Shown here: piece after piece, positions 1-5,091 of the stretch
Position numbering within the stretch: the first letter of the stretch is position 1
Layout of the letters: every line of letters begins with the position of its first letter
DNA from: an uncultured Oscillospiraceae bacterium
GTDB taxonomy: Bacteria > Bacillota > Clostridia > Oscillospirales > Oscillospiraceae
Length of the DNA: 6,260 bases
Direction: 5' to 3'
Assembly: GCA_910584045.1 (NCBI GenBank)
Contig: CAJTYO010000100.1
Location: forward strand, 1 to 6,260
The notes under the pieces: model-generated
What the model was told of the DNA's origin: nothing
Databases searched by the model: none
The model's input: the letters and a program-made list of their open reading frames with translations, nothing else
Program-made: the position numbers and the translations under genes

Positions 1-767
1 GACTGGGTGGCGTGGAAGCCGGAGATGGCGCCGCAGGCCACAGTGATGAACATGAAAGACCACACCGGGGTGGCGGCGGGATGCATACTGCGGAAGTTGC
101 TCCAGATCTCGGGAATGGTGTAGTCGGGGTTGACGAAGATGCCGATGGCAACGCCCACCGCCATGACGATCAGGCAGATACCGAACACGGGGTATACCTT
201 GCCGATGATCTTGTCAATGGAGAGGAAGGTTGCGATGAAGTAGTAAATCAGGATGACAATGAGCCAGAACAGTGTTGTGGCCAGAACACCCTCCACGCCG
301 TTTTGCTGGAACAGCGTGACGATCAGTCCGGCGGGCCCCACGGCGAACACGGTACCCACCATGACCAGCAGCACCACGCTGAACACACGCATCACGTTCT
401 TCATCGTGCCGCCCAGGTAGATGCCGGCGATCTCGGAGATGGACTCGCCGTTGTTGCGCTCGCTCATCATACCGGAGAAGAAGTCGTGGACGCCGCCGGC
501 CAACAGGGTGCCGAAGGTGATCCACAGGAACACGATGGGGCCCCACAGAGCGCCCTGGAGCGCACCGAAGATGGGGCCCAGGCCCGCGATGTTCAGCAGC
601 TGCACCAGAAACAGTTTCCACTGGGGAAGCACCACGTAGTCCACGCCGTCGTTGATCTTGACGGCGGGGGTTTCGCGGTCGTCGGGGGCAAAGGTATTCT
701 CCACAACCTTGCCGTAGGTGAAGTACCCACCCACCAGAAGCGCGAGACAGATGATAAAACTGATCAC
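1..767 (-). CDS. cstA: CstA/BtsT-family peptide or pyruvate transporter, N-terminal part
   Basis: This is an inner-membrane transporter of the carbon-starvation CstA family, whose members import peptides or pyruvate. About 255 residues are visible and the C-terminal part lies off the window edge. I chose the GTG at 767-765 because a perfect AGGAGG (780-775 on the minus strand) sits 7 bases upstream and the protein then opens directly with a hydrophobic helix (residues 1-19, starting ISFIICLALL). Family landmarks follow in order: a DGVDY-VLPQWK segment near residues 40-50, NIAGLGPIFGA, a long hydrophobic stretch, AGGVHDF, a basic loop (SERNNGESISEIAG), several more membrane segments, and GFHATQS at the very edge, a hallmark of the family. 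It is divergent from the acetyl-CoA pathway genes, so it probably belongs to another operon. Family assignment is firm; substrate is not. Confidence 0.93.
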   Translation of the reverse strand, partial: MISFIICLALLVGGYFTYGKVVENTFAPDDRETPAVKINDGVDYVVLPQWKLFLVQLLNIAGLGPIFGALQGALWGPIVFLWITFGTLLAGGVHDFFSGMMSERNNGESISEIAGIYLGGTMKNVMRVFSVVLLVMVGTVFAVGPAGLIVTLFQQNGVEGVLATTLFWLIVILIYYFIATFLSIDKIIGKVYPVFGICLIVMAVGVAIGIFVNPDYTIPEIWSNFRSMHPAATPVWSFMFITVACGAISGFHATQ

Positions 768-790
768 AAAAATACCTCCTCACACAAATA

Positions 791-831
791 GCCCGGCGCT
801 TTGGGCACTATTGATAAATAGCGCCGCCGGC
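791..831 (-). promoter_or_regulatory. Hairpin in the cstA leader
   Basis: In the predicted cstA transcript, GGCGCTATT (825-817) pairs with AATAGTGCC (812-804) around a 4-base loop, with one G-U pair. GCCGGC (831-826) can pair with GCCGGGC (797-791) outside it, with one bulged G. No T-run follows, so it is not a standard terminator. It lies between the predicted transcription start and the ribosome binding site, so it could affect translation or mRNA stability. A regulatory role is inference. Confidence 0.4.
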
Positions 832-851
832 ATCCTGGCTGATTTAGCGTT

Positions 852-880
852 ATTATACCACTGTGCGCCGCGGATGTCCA
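852..880 (-). promoter_or_regulatory. Sigma-70-type promoter for cstA
   Basis: On the minus strand, a -35 box TGGACA (880-875, one mismatch to TTGACA) is separated by exactly 17 bases from a perfect -10 box TATAAT (857-852). Transcription would begin near 845 and give a leader of about 78 bases before the GTG start. Confidence 0.75.
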
Positions 881-928
881 GCGTTTTTCGACCCCCAGCC
901 GTTAAACCGTCTCTTTTCACAAAGATTG

Positions 929-940
929 GAAAAATTTTTC
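929..940. promoter_or_regulatory. AT-rich palindrome upstream of the operon promoter
   Basis: GAAAAATTTTTC is a perfect 12-base palindrome about 23 bases upstream of the rightward -35 box, inside an AT-rich tract (roughly 916-955) that contrasts with the GC-rich surroundings. It could be an UP-like element or an operator placed between the two divergent promoters. Position and symmetry are seen; function is inference. Confidence 0.3.
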
Positions 941-963
941 GTCAAATATTCTGTTTCTACTCC

Positions 964-992
964 TTGCAAACCGGAAAGATTTGGGGTATAGT
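964..992 (+). promoter_or_regulatory. Sigma-70-type promoter of the acetyl-CoA pathway operon
   Basis: TTGCAA (964-969) and TATAGT (987-992) are separated by 17 bases, the ideal spacing. Transcription would start near 999, about 40 bases before the first gene. A small inverted repeat, GTCA-ATA-TGAC (1011-1021), lies just downstream of the expected start. No equally good promoter was seen before cooC or acsD, so this one may drive the whole run of genes. Confidence 0.65.
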
Positions 993-1037
993 GTATCTAG
1001 TTAAAATTATGTCAATATGACGGGAGGCGAATGGAAT

Positions 1038-1373
1038 ATGGGACACTTCGGCCATGACCACGACGGCCACGAGGGCCACGGGGGCCACACCCACCAGCAC
1101 ACCCATACCGGCGAGGACGGACAGACCTATACCCACACGCACCAGCATACCCACGGCGGCGACCACAACCACGACCACAGCGGCGTTCAGGCAGTCGCCG
1201 TGCTCCAATATATGCTGGAGCACAACATTCACCACGCCAAAGAGCTGAGCGATATGGCCTCCCAGTTCGAGGGGGAGGCGCGCCACCAGCTGCTTCACGC
1301 GGTGGAATCCTTCGACCAGGCCAACGGGTACTTGTCCGGGGCCCTGGAGGAGCTGAAAAAGCAGCGGCAGTGA
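1038..1373 (+). CDS. His-rich CooJ-like metal-binding protein (probable nickel chaperone)
   Basis: This encodes 111 residues in two parts. Residues 1-48 contain 16 histidines, mostly as HxH or HGH, with THQHTH present twice (18-23 and 34-39) and no cysteine. Residues 50-111 look like a helical, possibly coiled-coil segment with YMLEHNIHHAKEL (58-70) and H83/H87. The start at 1038 is preferred over the in-frame ATG at 1017 because GGGAGG (1022-1027) is well placed only for 1038. The protein binding divalent metal, most likely nickel, follows from composition and from its neighbours (cooT next, cooC further on). In Rhodospirillum rubrum CooJ the His-rich stretch is at the C-terminus, so the arrangement here is reversed. 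It contains an H-X3-H (H62, H66) that may correspond to the second nickel site described for CooJ. The metal is not proven; zinc or cobalt storage is possible. Confidence 0.75.
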   Translation: MGHFGHDHDGHEGHGGHTHQHTHTGEDGQTYTHTHQHTHGGDHNHDHSGVQAVAVLQYMLEHNIHHAKELSDMASQFEGEARHQLLHAVESFDQANGYLSGALEELKKQRQ

Positions 1374-1403
1374 CAGGTCCGCCATTAAAAAAGGAGCAGC
1401 CCT

Positions 1404-1592
1404 ATGTGCTTATCGACCATTTATAGGAATACCAAGCAGGACGACAACATCCTCTGCAAATTCGTGGCCAGCATCAACGTAGACGGGGACAAGCTGATTT
1501 TTGAAGATGTGATGGGGGAGAAAACCACCATCACCGGCCGACTGATCAGCGCGGACCTGACGGCCGGCAGCGTCATTGTGGCGGCGGAGTGA
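1404..1592 (+). CDS. cooT: CooT-family nickel-binding protein
   Basis: This is a small protein of 62 residues. It starts Met-Cys (MCLSTIYRN), matching the CooT family, in which Cys2 and the N-terminal amine bind nickel. The rest fits the family's small beta-barrel pattern: VDGDKLIFEDVMGEKTTITGR followed by a final strand region. CooT takes part in maturing the nickel site of CO dehydrogenase, which suits a gene upstream of cooC and the acs genes. AAGGAG (1391-1396) lies 7 bases before the ATG. It follows the His-rich gene by 30 bases and precedes the next gene by 6, so the three are surely co-transcribed. A second cysteine, C18, is also present. Some databases list relatives as RNA-binding proteins; the context favours the nickel role. 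Confidence 0.8.
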   Translation: MCLSTIYRNTKQDDNILCKFVASINVDGDKLIFEDVMGEKTTITGRLISADLTAGSVIVAAE

Positions 1593-1598
1593 GGCAAT

Positions 1599-1820
1599 AT
1601 GAGAGAGTATGAGCTCTGCTGCGAGATTTTCAACCAGTGCAGCAACAACCAGATGCGGGACGTGGACTTCCAGGAGGTTTCCGTGGAGGACACAGACGCC
1701 TATATCCGCTCCCTGGAGCCCCGGGCGGAGATCGAGCGGGAGGACCTCGGCGGCGGCGCAGTGGTTTACCACACGAACACCGCCGGACTGTTGAAGCGGT
1801 ATTCGTTTACACCGATCTGA
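1599..1820 (+). CDS. Small protein of unknown function in the nickel-chaperone group
   Basis: This encodes 73 residues I cannot assign to a named family. It begins MREYELCCEIFNQCSNNQMRD, with three cysteines at positions 7, 8 and 14. An acidic middle follows (EVSVEDTDAYIRSLEP), then a stretch reading like two beta strands (AVVYHTNT, LKRYSFTPI). There is no signal peptide or membrane segment. The gene is likely real: it starts 6 bases after cooT, with a ribosome binding site (GGAGTGAGG, 1586-1594) overlapping the cooT stop, and its codon use resembles its neighbours. The cysteines and position suggest a role in metal-cluster assembly for CODH/ACS, but this is guilt by association. Its stop codon abuts the structured leader of metF. 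Confidence 0.7.
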   Translation: MREYELCCEIFNQCSNNQMRDVDFQEVSVEDTDAYIRSLEPRAEIEREDLGGGAVVYHTNTAGLLKRYSFTPI

Positions 1821-1910
1821 GGTGAGTATCTCAAGGGTGGGAACGACTGCCTTGAGTACACACAGCTAAGTTACCCATGCGGCGGAGCCGCTGGAAAATA
1901 AATTTCACCT
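1820..1910 (+). promoter_or_regulatory. Pseudoknotted leader RNA of metF, riboswitch-like
   Basis: Four pairings fit together in about 90 bases. A closing helix AGGTGA (1820-1825) pairs with TCACCT (1905-1910). A hairpin CTCAAGG (1830-1836) pairs with CCTTGAG (1850-1856), extended by GTA/TAC (1826-1828 with 1857-1859) past one bulge. Its loop segment TGGGAAC (1838-1844) can pair with GTTACCCA (1870-1877, one bulged A), which makes a pseudoknot. A third hairpin, GCGGC-GGA-GCCGC, lies at 1879-1891. The closing helix ends two bases before the metF GGAGG (1913-1917), so its opening or closing could control translation. No T-run follows, so it is not a terminator. I could not match it to a known riboswitch class; tetrahydrofolate or a related one-carbon compound is a guess from the gene downstream. 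Confidence 0.5.
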
Positions 1911-1926
1911 ATGGAGGACTATCATC

Positions 1927-2880
1927 ATGAGCGTAGCCGACATTTTTGAAGAAAGAGCAGCGTTTTCTTTCGAAGTATTTCCCCCCAAGACTGACGCTGG
2001 CATGGAGAAGCTGTGCGGCGCAGGCGGCGTGCTGGAGCAGCTGTATACCCTGAATCCCGACTACATCTCCTGCACCTACGGCGCAGGCGGCACCAACGTG
2101 GGCAAGAACCTGGAGGTTCTGGACAAGATTCAGAAGGACGGCAAGTGCACCCCGGTCACCCACTTCACCTGCATTGGCAACACCCGTGAGGGTATCAAGG
2201 AGCAGCTCCAGGCCTACCTCGACCACGGCATCGACCACATGTTGGCCCTCCGGGGCGACCTGCCCTTCGGCTGGACCGGCACCGGCGGCGACCTGCACTA
2301 CGCCACGGAGCTGGTGAAGTTCGTGCGCAAGGAGTTCGGCGACAAGTTCACCATCGCGGTGGCCGGCTCCCCCGAGGGACACATCGCCTGCCGCAGCCTG
2401 GAGGCGGACATCGGTTTCCTCAAGCAGAAGCAGGACGAGGGCGCGGACTACATCATGACCCAGCTGTGCTGGGATATGGACCAGTTCAAGTACTGGCTGG
2501 AGGCCATCCGCAACGCCGGCATCTGGATGCCCGTGGACGTGGGCATCATGCCCATTCTGGATCAGGCGGCCACCATCAACATGGCCCTCAGCCGCAACGG
2601 CTGCGTCATGCCCCGCGAGCTGTGCGAGATCATCTCCAAGAACTGGATCTTCCCCAACCCCTTCTCTGTGGGGCTCACGGACGCCAAGGGCAACAACGCC
2701 TGCTTCGACGCCGATATCGAGGGCAAGAAGGCCAGCTTCAAGGAGGCGGGCATCGCCTACACCATCAACCAGATCGACGAGTACCGCGCCTGCGGCATCG
2801 ACGGCATCCACCTGTATGCGCTGAACAAGTATGACGACGTGGCCCGGATCGTCAAGGAGAGCGGCATCGTCGATCTCTGA
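1927..2880 (+). CDS. metF: Methylenetetrahydrofolate reductase
   Basis: MetF reduces 5,10-methylene-tetrahydrofolate to 5-methyl-tetrahydrofolate with an FAD-bound TIM barrel; in acetogens this is the last step of the methyl branch. The 317-residue protein carries the family motifs in order: SFEVFPPK (14-21, catalytic Glu16), SCTYGAGG (48-55), THFTCIG (78-84), LALRGDLP (106-113, flavin-site Asp111), MTQLCWD (177-183, folate-site Gln179), GIMPI (206-210) and GIHLYALNK (293-301). GGAGG (1913-1917) lies 9 bases before the ATG. It is somewhat longer than E. coli MetF (about 296), mainly through an extra stretch of roughly 25 residues around 238-265 (from KNWIFPNPF to FDADIEG). Ten cysteines are present. 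No metV, the partner of many acetogen MetF enzymes, is adjacent. The in vivo electron donor cannot be told from the sequence. Confidence 0.95.
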   Translation: MSVADIFEERAAFSFEVFPPKTDAGMEKLCGAGGVLEQLYTLNPDYISCTYGAGGTNVGKNLEVLDKIQKDGKCTPVTHFTCIGNTREGIKEQLQAYLDHGIDHMLALRGDLPFGWTGTGGDLHYATELVKFVRKEFGDKFTIAVAGSPEGHIACRSLEADIGFLKQKQDEGADYIMTQLCWDMDQFKYWLEAIRNAGIWMPVDVGIMPILDQAATINMALSRNGCVMPRELCEIISKNWIFPNPFSVGLTDAKGNNACFDADIEGKKASFKEAGIAYTINQIDEYRACGIDGIHLYALNKYDDVARIVKESGIVDL

Positions 2881-2904
2881 TCTCCCGCCAAAGCGAACAT
2901 TCTG

Positions 2905-2936
2905 CCGGATGCCGCGCCCTGCGGCGCGGCATCCGG
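2905..2936 (+). terminator. Perfect 14-bp hairpin between metF and cooC
   Basis: CCGGATGCCGCGCC (2905-2918) and GGCGCGGCATCCGG (2923-2936) pair without a mismatch around the loop CTGC. Only two T bases follow before CCCC, so it is a poor intrinsic terminator. It may cause partial read-through control, pausing or 3'-end protection, giving metF and cooC different mRNA levels. The hairpin is certain; the terminator role is not. Confidence 0.45.
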
Positions 2937-2974
2937 TTCCCCTGACTTCCAATGAACAAAAGGAGAGAGCAGCT

Positions 2975-3745
2975 ATGGCCCAAACCATCGCGCTGGCCGG
3001 CAAGGGCGGCGTAGGAAAGACGACGATCTGCGGGATGCTCATCGAGTATCTGTGCGAGAAGAAGCAGGGCCCGGTCCTGGCCGTGGACGCCGACGCCAAC
3101 TCGAACCTCAACGAGGTACTGGGGGTGGAGGTGGAGGAGACCCTGGGAGACATCCGGGAGGACATCGCCCGGTCGGAGATGGCCGCCGAGCAGGTGATCC
3201 CCGCGGGAATGACCAAAGCGGACTACGCAGAAATGCGCTTTTCCGACGCGCTGACGGAGGCGGACGACTATGACCTGCTGGTCATGGGGCGCACCCAGGG
3301 GAAGGGCTGCTATTGCTTTGTCAATGGCCTTTTGACAAGCCAGGTGTCCAAGTATGCCAGAAACTACCGCTATATCGTGGTGGACAACGAGGCGGGGCTG
3401 GAGCACCTGAGCCGCGGCGTGCTGCCTCAGGTGGACACCATCCTGCTGGTGAGCGACTGCTCCCGCCGAGGGGTCCAGGCGGCGGGGCGGCTGAGCGAGA
3501 TGATTGTTGACCTCAAGCTGGGCGCGAAGGAAGTGGGCCTGATTATCAATCGGGCCCCCAGGGGGGAGCTGAACCCCGGCGTACAGGAGGAGATCGACAG
3601 GTATGGCATGAAGCTGATCGGTGTGGTGCCCCACGACGACACAGTCTATGAATACGACGCGGAGGGCAGGCCCTCTGTCACCGTGCCCGGCGACAGCCCG
3701 GTCAAGCAGGCAGTGCGGAGGATCTTCGATAGCCTGACGCTTTGA
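2975..3745 (+). CDS. cooC: CooC-type nickel-insertion ATPase for CO dehydrogenase
   Basis: CooC is a MinD/SIMIBI-class ATPase that helps load nickel into the C-cluster of CO dehydrogenase; AcsF, a close relative, serves acetyl-CoA synthase. The 256-residue protein starts MAQTIALAGKGGVGKTT, with a deviant Walker A at 9-17 carrying the signature Lys10 as well as Lys15. VDADANSNLN (37-46) is the switch I region. A Cys-Tyr-Cys motif (C112, C114) matches the CXC nickel site that in CooC dimers bridges two subunits. VVDNEAGLEHLSRG (135-148) is the Walker B/switch II region, and NRAP (192-195) contributes to nucleotide binding. The ATG at 2975 is chosen because AGGAGAG (2961-2967) precedes it and the fold begins at once; upstream in-frame sequence runs through the 2905-2936 hairpin and looks non-coding. 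CooC and AcsF cannot be told apart securely from sequence. Confidence 0.92.
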   Translation: MAQTIALAGKGGVGKTTICGMLIEYLCEKKQGPVLAVDADANSNLNEVLGVEVEETLGDIREDIARSEMAAEQVIPAGMTKADYAEMRFSDALTEADDYDLLVMGRTQGKGCYCFVNGLLTSQVSKYARNYRYIVVDNEAGLEHLSRGVLPQVDTILLVSDCSRRGVQAAGRLSEMIVDLKLGAKEVGLIINRAPRGELNPGVQEEIDRYGMKLIGVVPHDDTVYEYDAEGRPSVTVPGDSPVKQAVRRIFDSLTL

Positions 3746-3804
3746 TGTCCCCCAGGAGATTTTTCGATTAGCCCCTGCCGGGGCGGGGGCTCTGCTGGTG
3801 CGGC

Positions 3805-3910
3805 GGTAAGCCCCCGTTAGACGCACACCCTTGCAGGGGGGATCGGGTTCACATGCTGGTAAGCGGAGCTCTATAAGAAAGAGCCGGTCGACTAGAAGGA
3901 CGCGGGTTCA
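3805..3910 (+). repeat. Imperfect tandem repeat, GGTAAGC ... CGGGTTCA twice
   Basis: GGTAAGC at 3805-3811 and 3858-3864, and CGGGTTCA at 3844-3851 and 3903-3910, occur in the same order twice, with offsets of 53 and 59 bases. The sequence between the shared blocks differs but in both units can form a hairpin (CCCCC...GGGGG in the first, GCTCT...AGAGC in the second). GGTAAG is also complementary to CTTACC (4132-4137), directly before the acsD ATG. This may be duplicated RNA structure or chance. Confidence 0.35.
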
Positions 3911-3923
3911 AGCGCATTTTGCC

Positions 3924-3947
3924 TGCTTTTGCCGCGTGACAAAAGCA
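3924..3947 (+). repeat. 8-bp hairpin in the cooC-acsD gap
   Basis: TGCTTTTG (3924-3931) and CAAAAGCA (3940-3947) form a perfect stem around an 8-base loop. No T-run follows. Confidence 0.45.
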
Positions 3948-3993
3948 AACGCAGAGTCCTATGGAGCGCCGCAAGGCGTCGCTTTTAGACATG

Positions 3994-4012
3994 AGCGGGC
4001 CTGCGGCCCGCT
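3994..4012 (+). repeat. 8-bp GC-rich hairpin in the cooC-acsD gap
   Basis: AGCGGGCC (3994-4001) and GGCCCGCT (4005-4012) form a perfect stem around TGC. It is not followed by T bases on either strand, so it is more likely RNA structure than a terminator. Confidence 0.5.
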
Positions 4013-4076
4013 TAGCGCTGTGGCTGTCCCACTGGGTTGCGGAGACCCCGGACTATCGAATGGATAAATTGTCCCC

Positions 4077-4093
4077 GCCGCGCGGAGCGCGGC
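4077..4093 (+). repeat. 7-bp hairpin in the acsD leader
   Basis: GCCGCGC (4077-4083) and GCGCGGC (4087-4093) pair around a GGA loop, 45 bases before the acsD start. It resembles the GGA-loop hairpin at 1879-1891 before metF. Confidence 0.5.
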
Positions 4094-4138
4094 AATGAAA
4101 ATTGAGCTGATAATTTTAATGAAGGGAGATACTTACCT

Positions 4139-5077
4139 ATGCCTTTTGCAAAAAAGCCCCAGGTTTTCAGCGCCAAAATTAACGAACTGACGCTGGGAAC
4201 CGGAGACAAGGCCGCCGTTCTGGGCGGTCAGAACGTCTTCAACCTCTATTCCTTTGACGCCCCCATAGCCAATCGCCCCAAGATCGGCATCGACGTGTCC
4301 GACGACCCCGAGCAGCCCTCCGAGGGTCTGAAGGAGTTTTACGCCGGCTGCGCCACCCTGGCAGAGCGCGCCAAGAAGGCCGCCGAGCTGCCCGAGGCTG
4401 ACTTCGTGTGCATCCGCTTCGACCTGGCCGACCCCAACGGGGCCAACAAGTCCATCGAGGACTGCGTGGCCGACGCCAAGGCCGTGGCTGAGGTCGTTGA
4501 CAAGCCTATTGTGGTGGCCGGCTGCAAGAACGCCGAGAAGGACGCCGACCTGTTCGGCAAGGTCTCCGAGGCACTTCAGGGCAAAAACATCCTGGTCCTC
4601 TCCGCCAAGGAGGAGAACTACAAGGGCGTGGCCGCCGGCGCGGGAATGGCCTACGGCCAGAAGGTGGGCGCCGAGTCCGCCGTGGACATCAACTTGGCCA
4701 AGCAGCTCAATGTGCTCATCACCCAGATGGGCGTGTCCGGCGAGAATGTGGCCATGAATATCGGCTCCGCCTCCGCCGGCTACGGCTTCGAGTACGTGGT
4801 CTCCACCCTGGAGCGGGTCAAGGCCGCCGCCCTGAGCCAGAACGACAACACCCTCCAGATGCCCATCATCACCCCCGTGGGCGTGGAGACCTGGGGCGTG
4901 AAGGAGTCCACCGCTCCCGAGAGCGAGAACCCCGGCTGGGGCTCCGCCGAGGAGCGCGGCATCGACATGGAGGTTGAAACCGCCGCCGCCTGCCTGGCCT
5001 ATGGCAGCGACGCCGTCATCCTCAAGCACCCGGCTTCCATTCAGACCACTGCGCGGCTGGTTGCCGCTTTGATGTAA
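4139..5077 (+). CDS. acsD: Corrinoid iron-sulfur protein small subunit (CODH/ACS delta)
   Basis: AcsD is the small subunit of the corrinoid iron-sulfur protein, which carries the methyl group from methyl-tetrahydrofolate to acetyl-CoA synthase. It is a TIM barrel that pairs with AcsC and covers the corrinoid; it has no iron-sulfur cluster of its own. The 312 residues match the usual length of about 310-320. Recognisable segments include PKIGIDVSD near residue 47, MGVSGENVAMNIGSASAGYG in the middle, MPIITPVGVETWGVKES, and near the end PGWGSAEERGIDMEVETAA followed by ILKHPASI. AGGGAG (4123-4128) lies 10 bases before the ATG. acsC starts 14 bases after the stop, with its ribosome binding site directly after the TAA, so the two subunits are translated together. 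The gene appears complete and intact. Confidence 0.95.
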   Translation: MPFAKKPQVFSAKINELTLGTGDKAAVLGGQNVFNLYSFDAPIANRPKIGIDVSDDPEQPSEGLKEFYAGCATLAERAKKAAELPEADFVCIRFDLADPNGANKSIEDCVADAKAVAEVVDKPIVVAGCKNAEKDADLFGKVSEALQGKNILVLSAKEENYKGVAAGAGMAYGQKVGAESAVDINLAKQLNVLITQMGVSGENVAMNIGSASAGYGFEYVVSTLERVKAAALSQNDNTLQMPIITPVGVETWGVKESTAPESENPGWGSAEERGIDMEVETAAACLAYGSDAVILKHPASIQTTARLVAALM

Positions 5078-5091
5078 GGAGGGCCCGAACC

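Larger units (their letters stand above)
3746..4138 (+). other. 393-base non-coding, hairpin-rich gap before acsD
   Basis: No credible gene is seen. A plus-strand ORF at 3831-4067 has no suitable ribosome binding site and gives low-complexity Arg/Ser-rich sequence. The gap holds many short inverted repeats: AGCCCC/GGGGCT (3770-3791), GCTCT/AGAGC with a 7-base loop (3868-3884), TGCTTTTG/CAAAAGCA (3924-3947), GCGCC-GCAA-GGCGT with a GNRA tetraloop (3966-3979), an 8-bp hairpin (3994-4012), GTCC...GGAC enclosing GGGT/ACCC (4027-4052), and a 7-bp hairpin (4077-4093). I saw no convincing promoter in it. It may be a long structured leader of acsD, an independent small RNA, or remnant sequence. AGGGAG (4123-4128) at its end is the acsD ribosome binding site. 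Confidence 0.6.

Noticed and set aside
12..791. A 259-codon plus-strand frame opposite cstA
   Set aside because: Its product is His/Asp/Gly-rich with no family resemblance, while the minus strand gives a clear CstA with its own promoter and ribosome binding site.
957..1385. A 142-codon minus-strand frame opposite the His-rich gene
   Set aside because: The Val-rich product is just the antisense of His codons (GTG/CAC); no ribosome binding site or family match.
2831..2974. N-terminal extension of cooC from the ATG at 2831
   Set aside because: It would overlap the metF end and run through the 14-bp hairpin; the ATG at 2975 has a good ribosome binding site and directly begins the ATPase fold.
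1909..3216. A 435-codon open frame on the minus strand opposite metF and cooC
   Set aside because: It mirrors GC-rich codons of two clearly real genes, gives low-complexity Val/Ala/Gly/His-rich sequence and crosses both gene ends and a strong hairpin.
3966..3986. Intrinsic terminator after the GCAA-loop stem, followed by TTTT
   Set aside because: The stem is only about 5 bp with a G-T end pair and is separated from the four T bases; too weak to call.
4020..4055. Cobalamin riboswitch before acsD, suggested by CCACTG and GGAGACC
   Set aside because: These short matches are too close together and the other conserved blocks of the cobalamin riboswitch are absent.
3831..4067. A 78-codon plus-strand frame in the cooC-acsD gap
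   Set aside because: No ribosome binding site, low-complexity basic product, and the frame crosses several strong hairpins.
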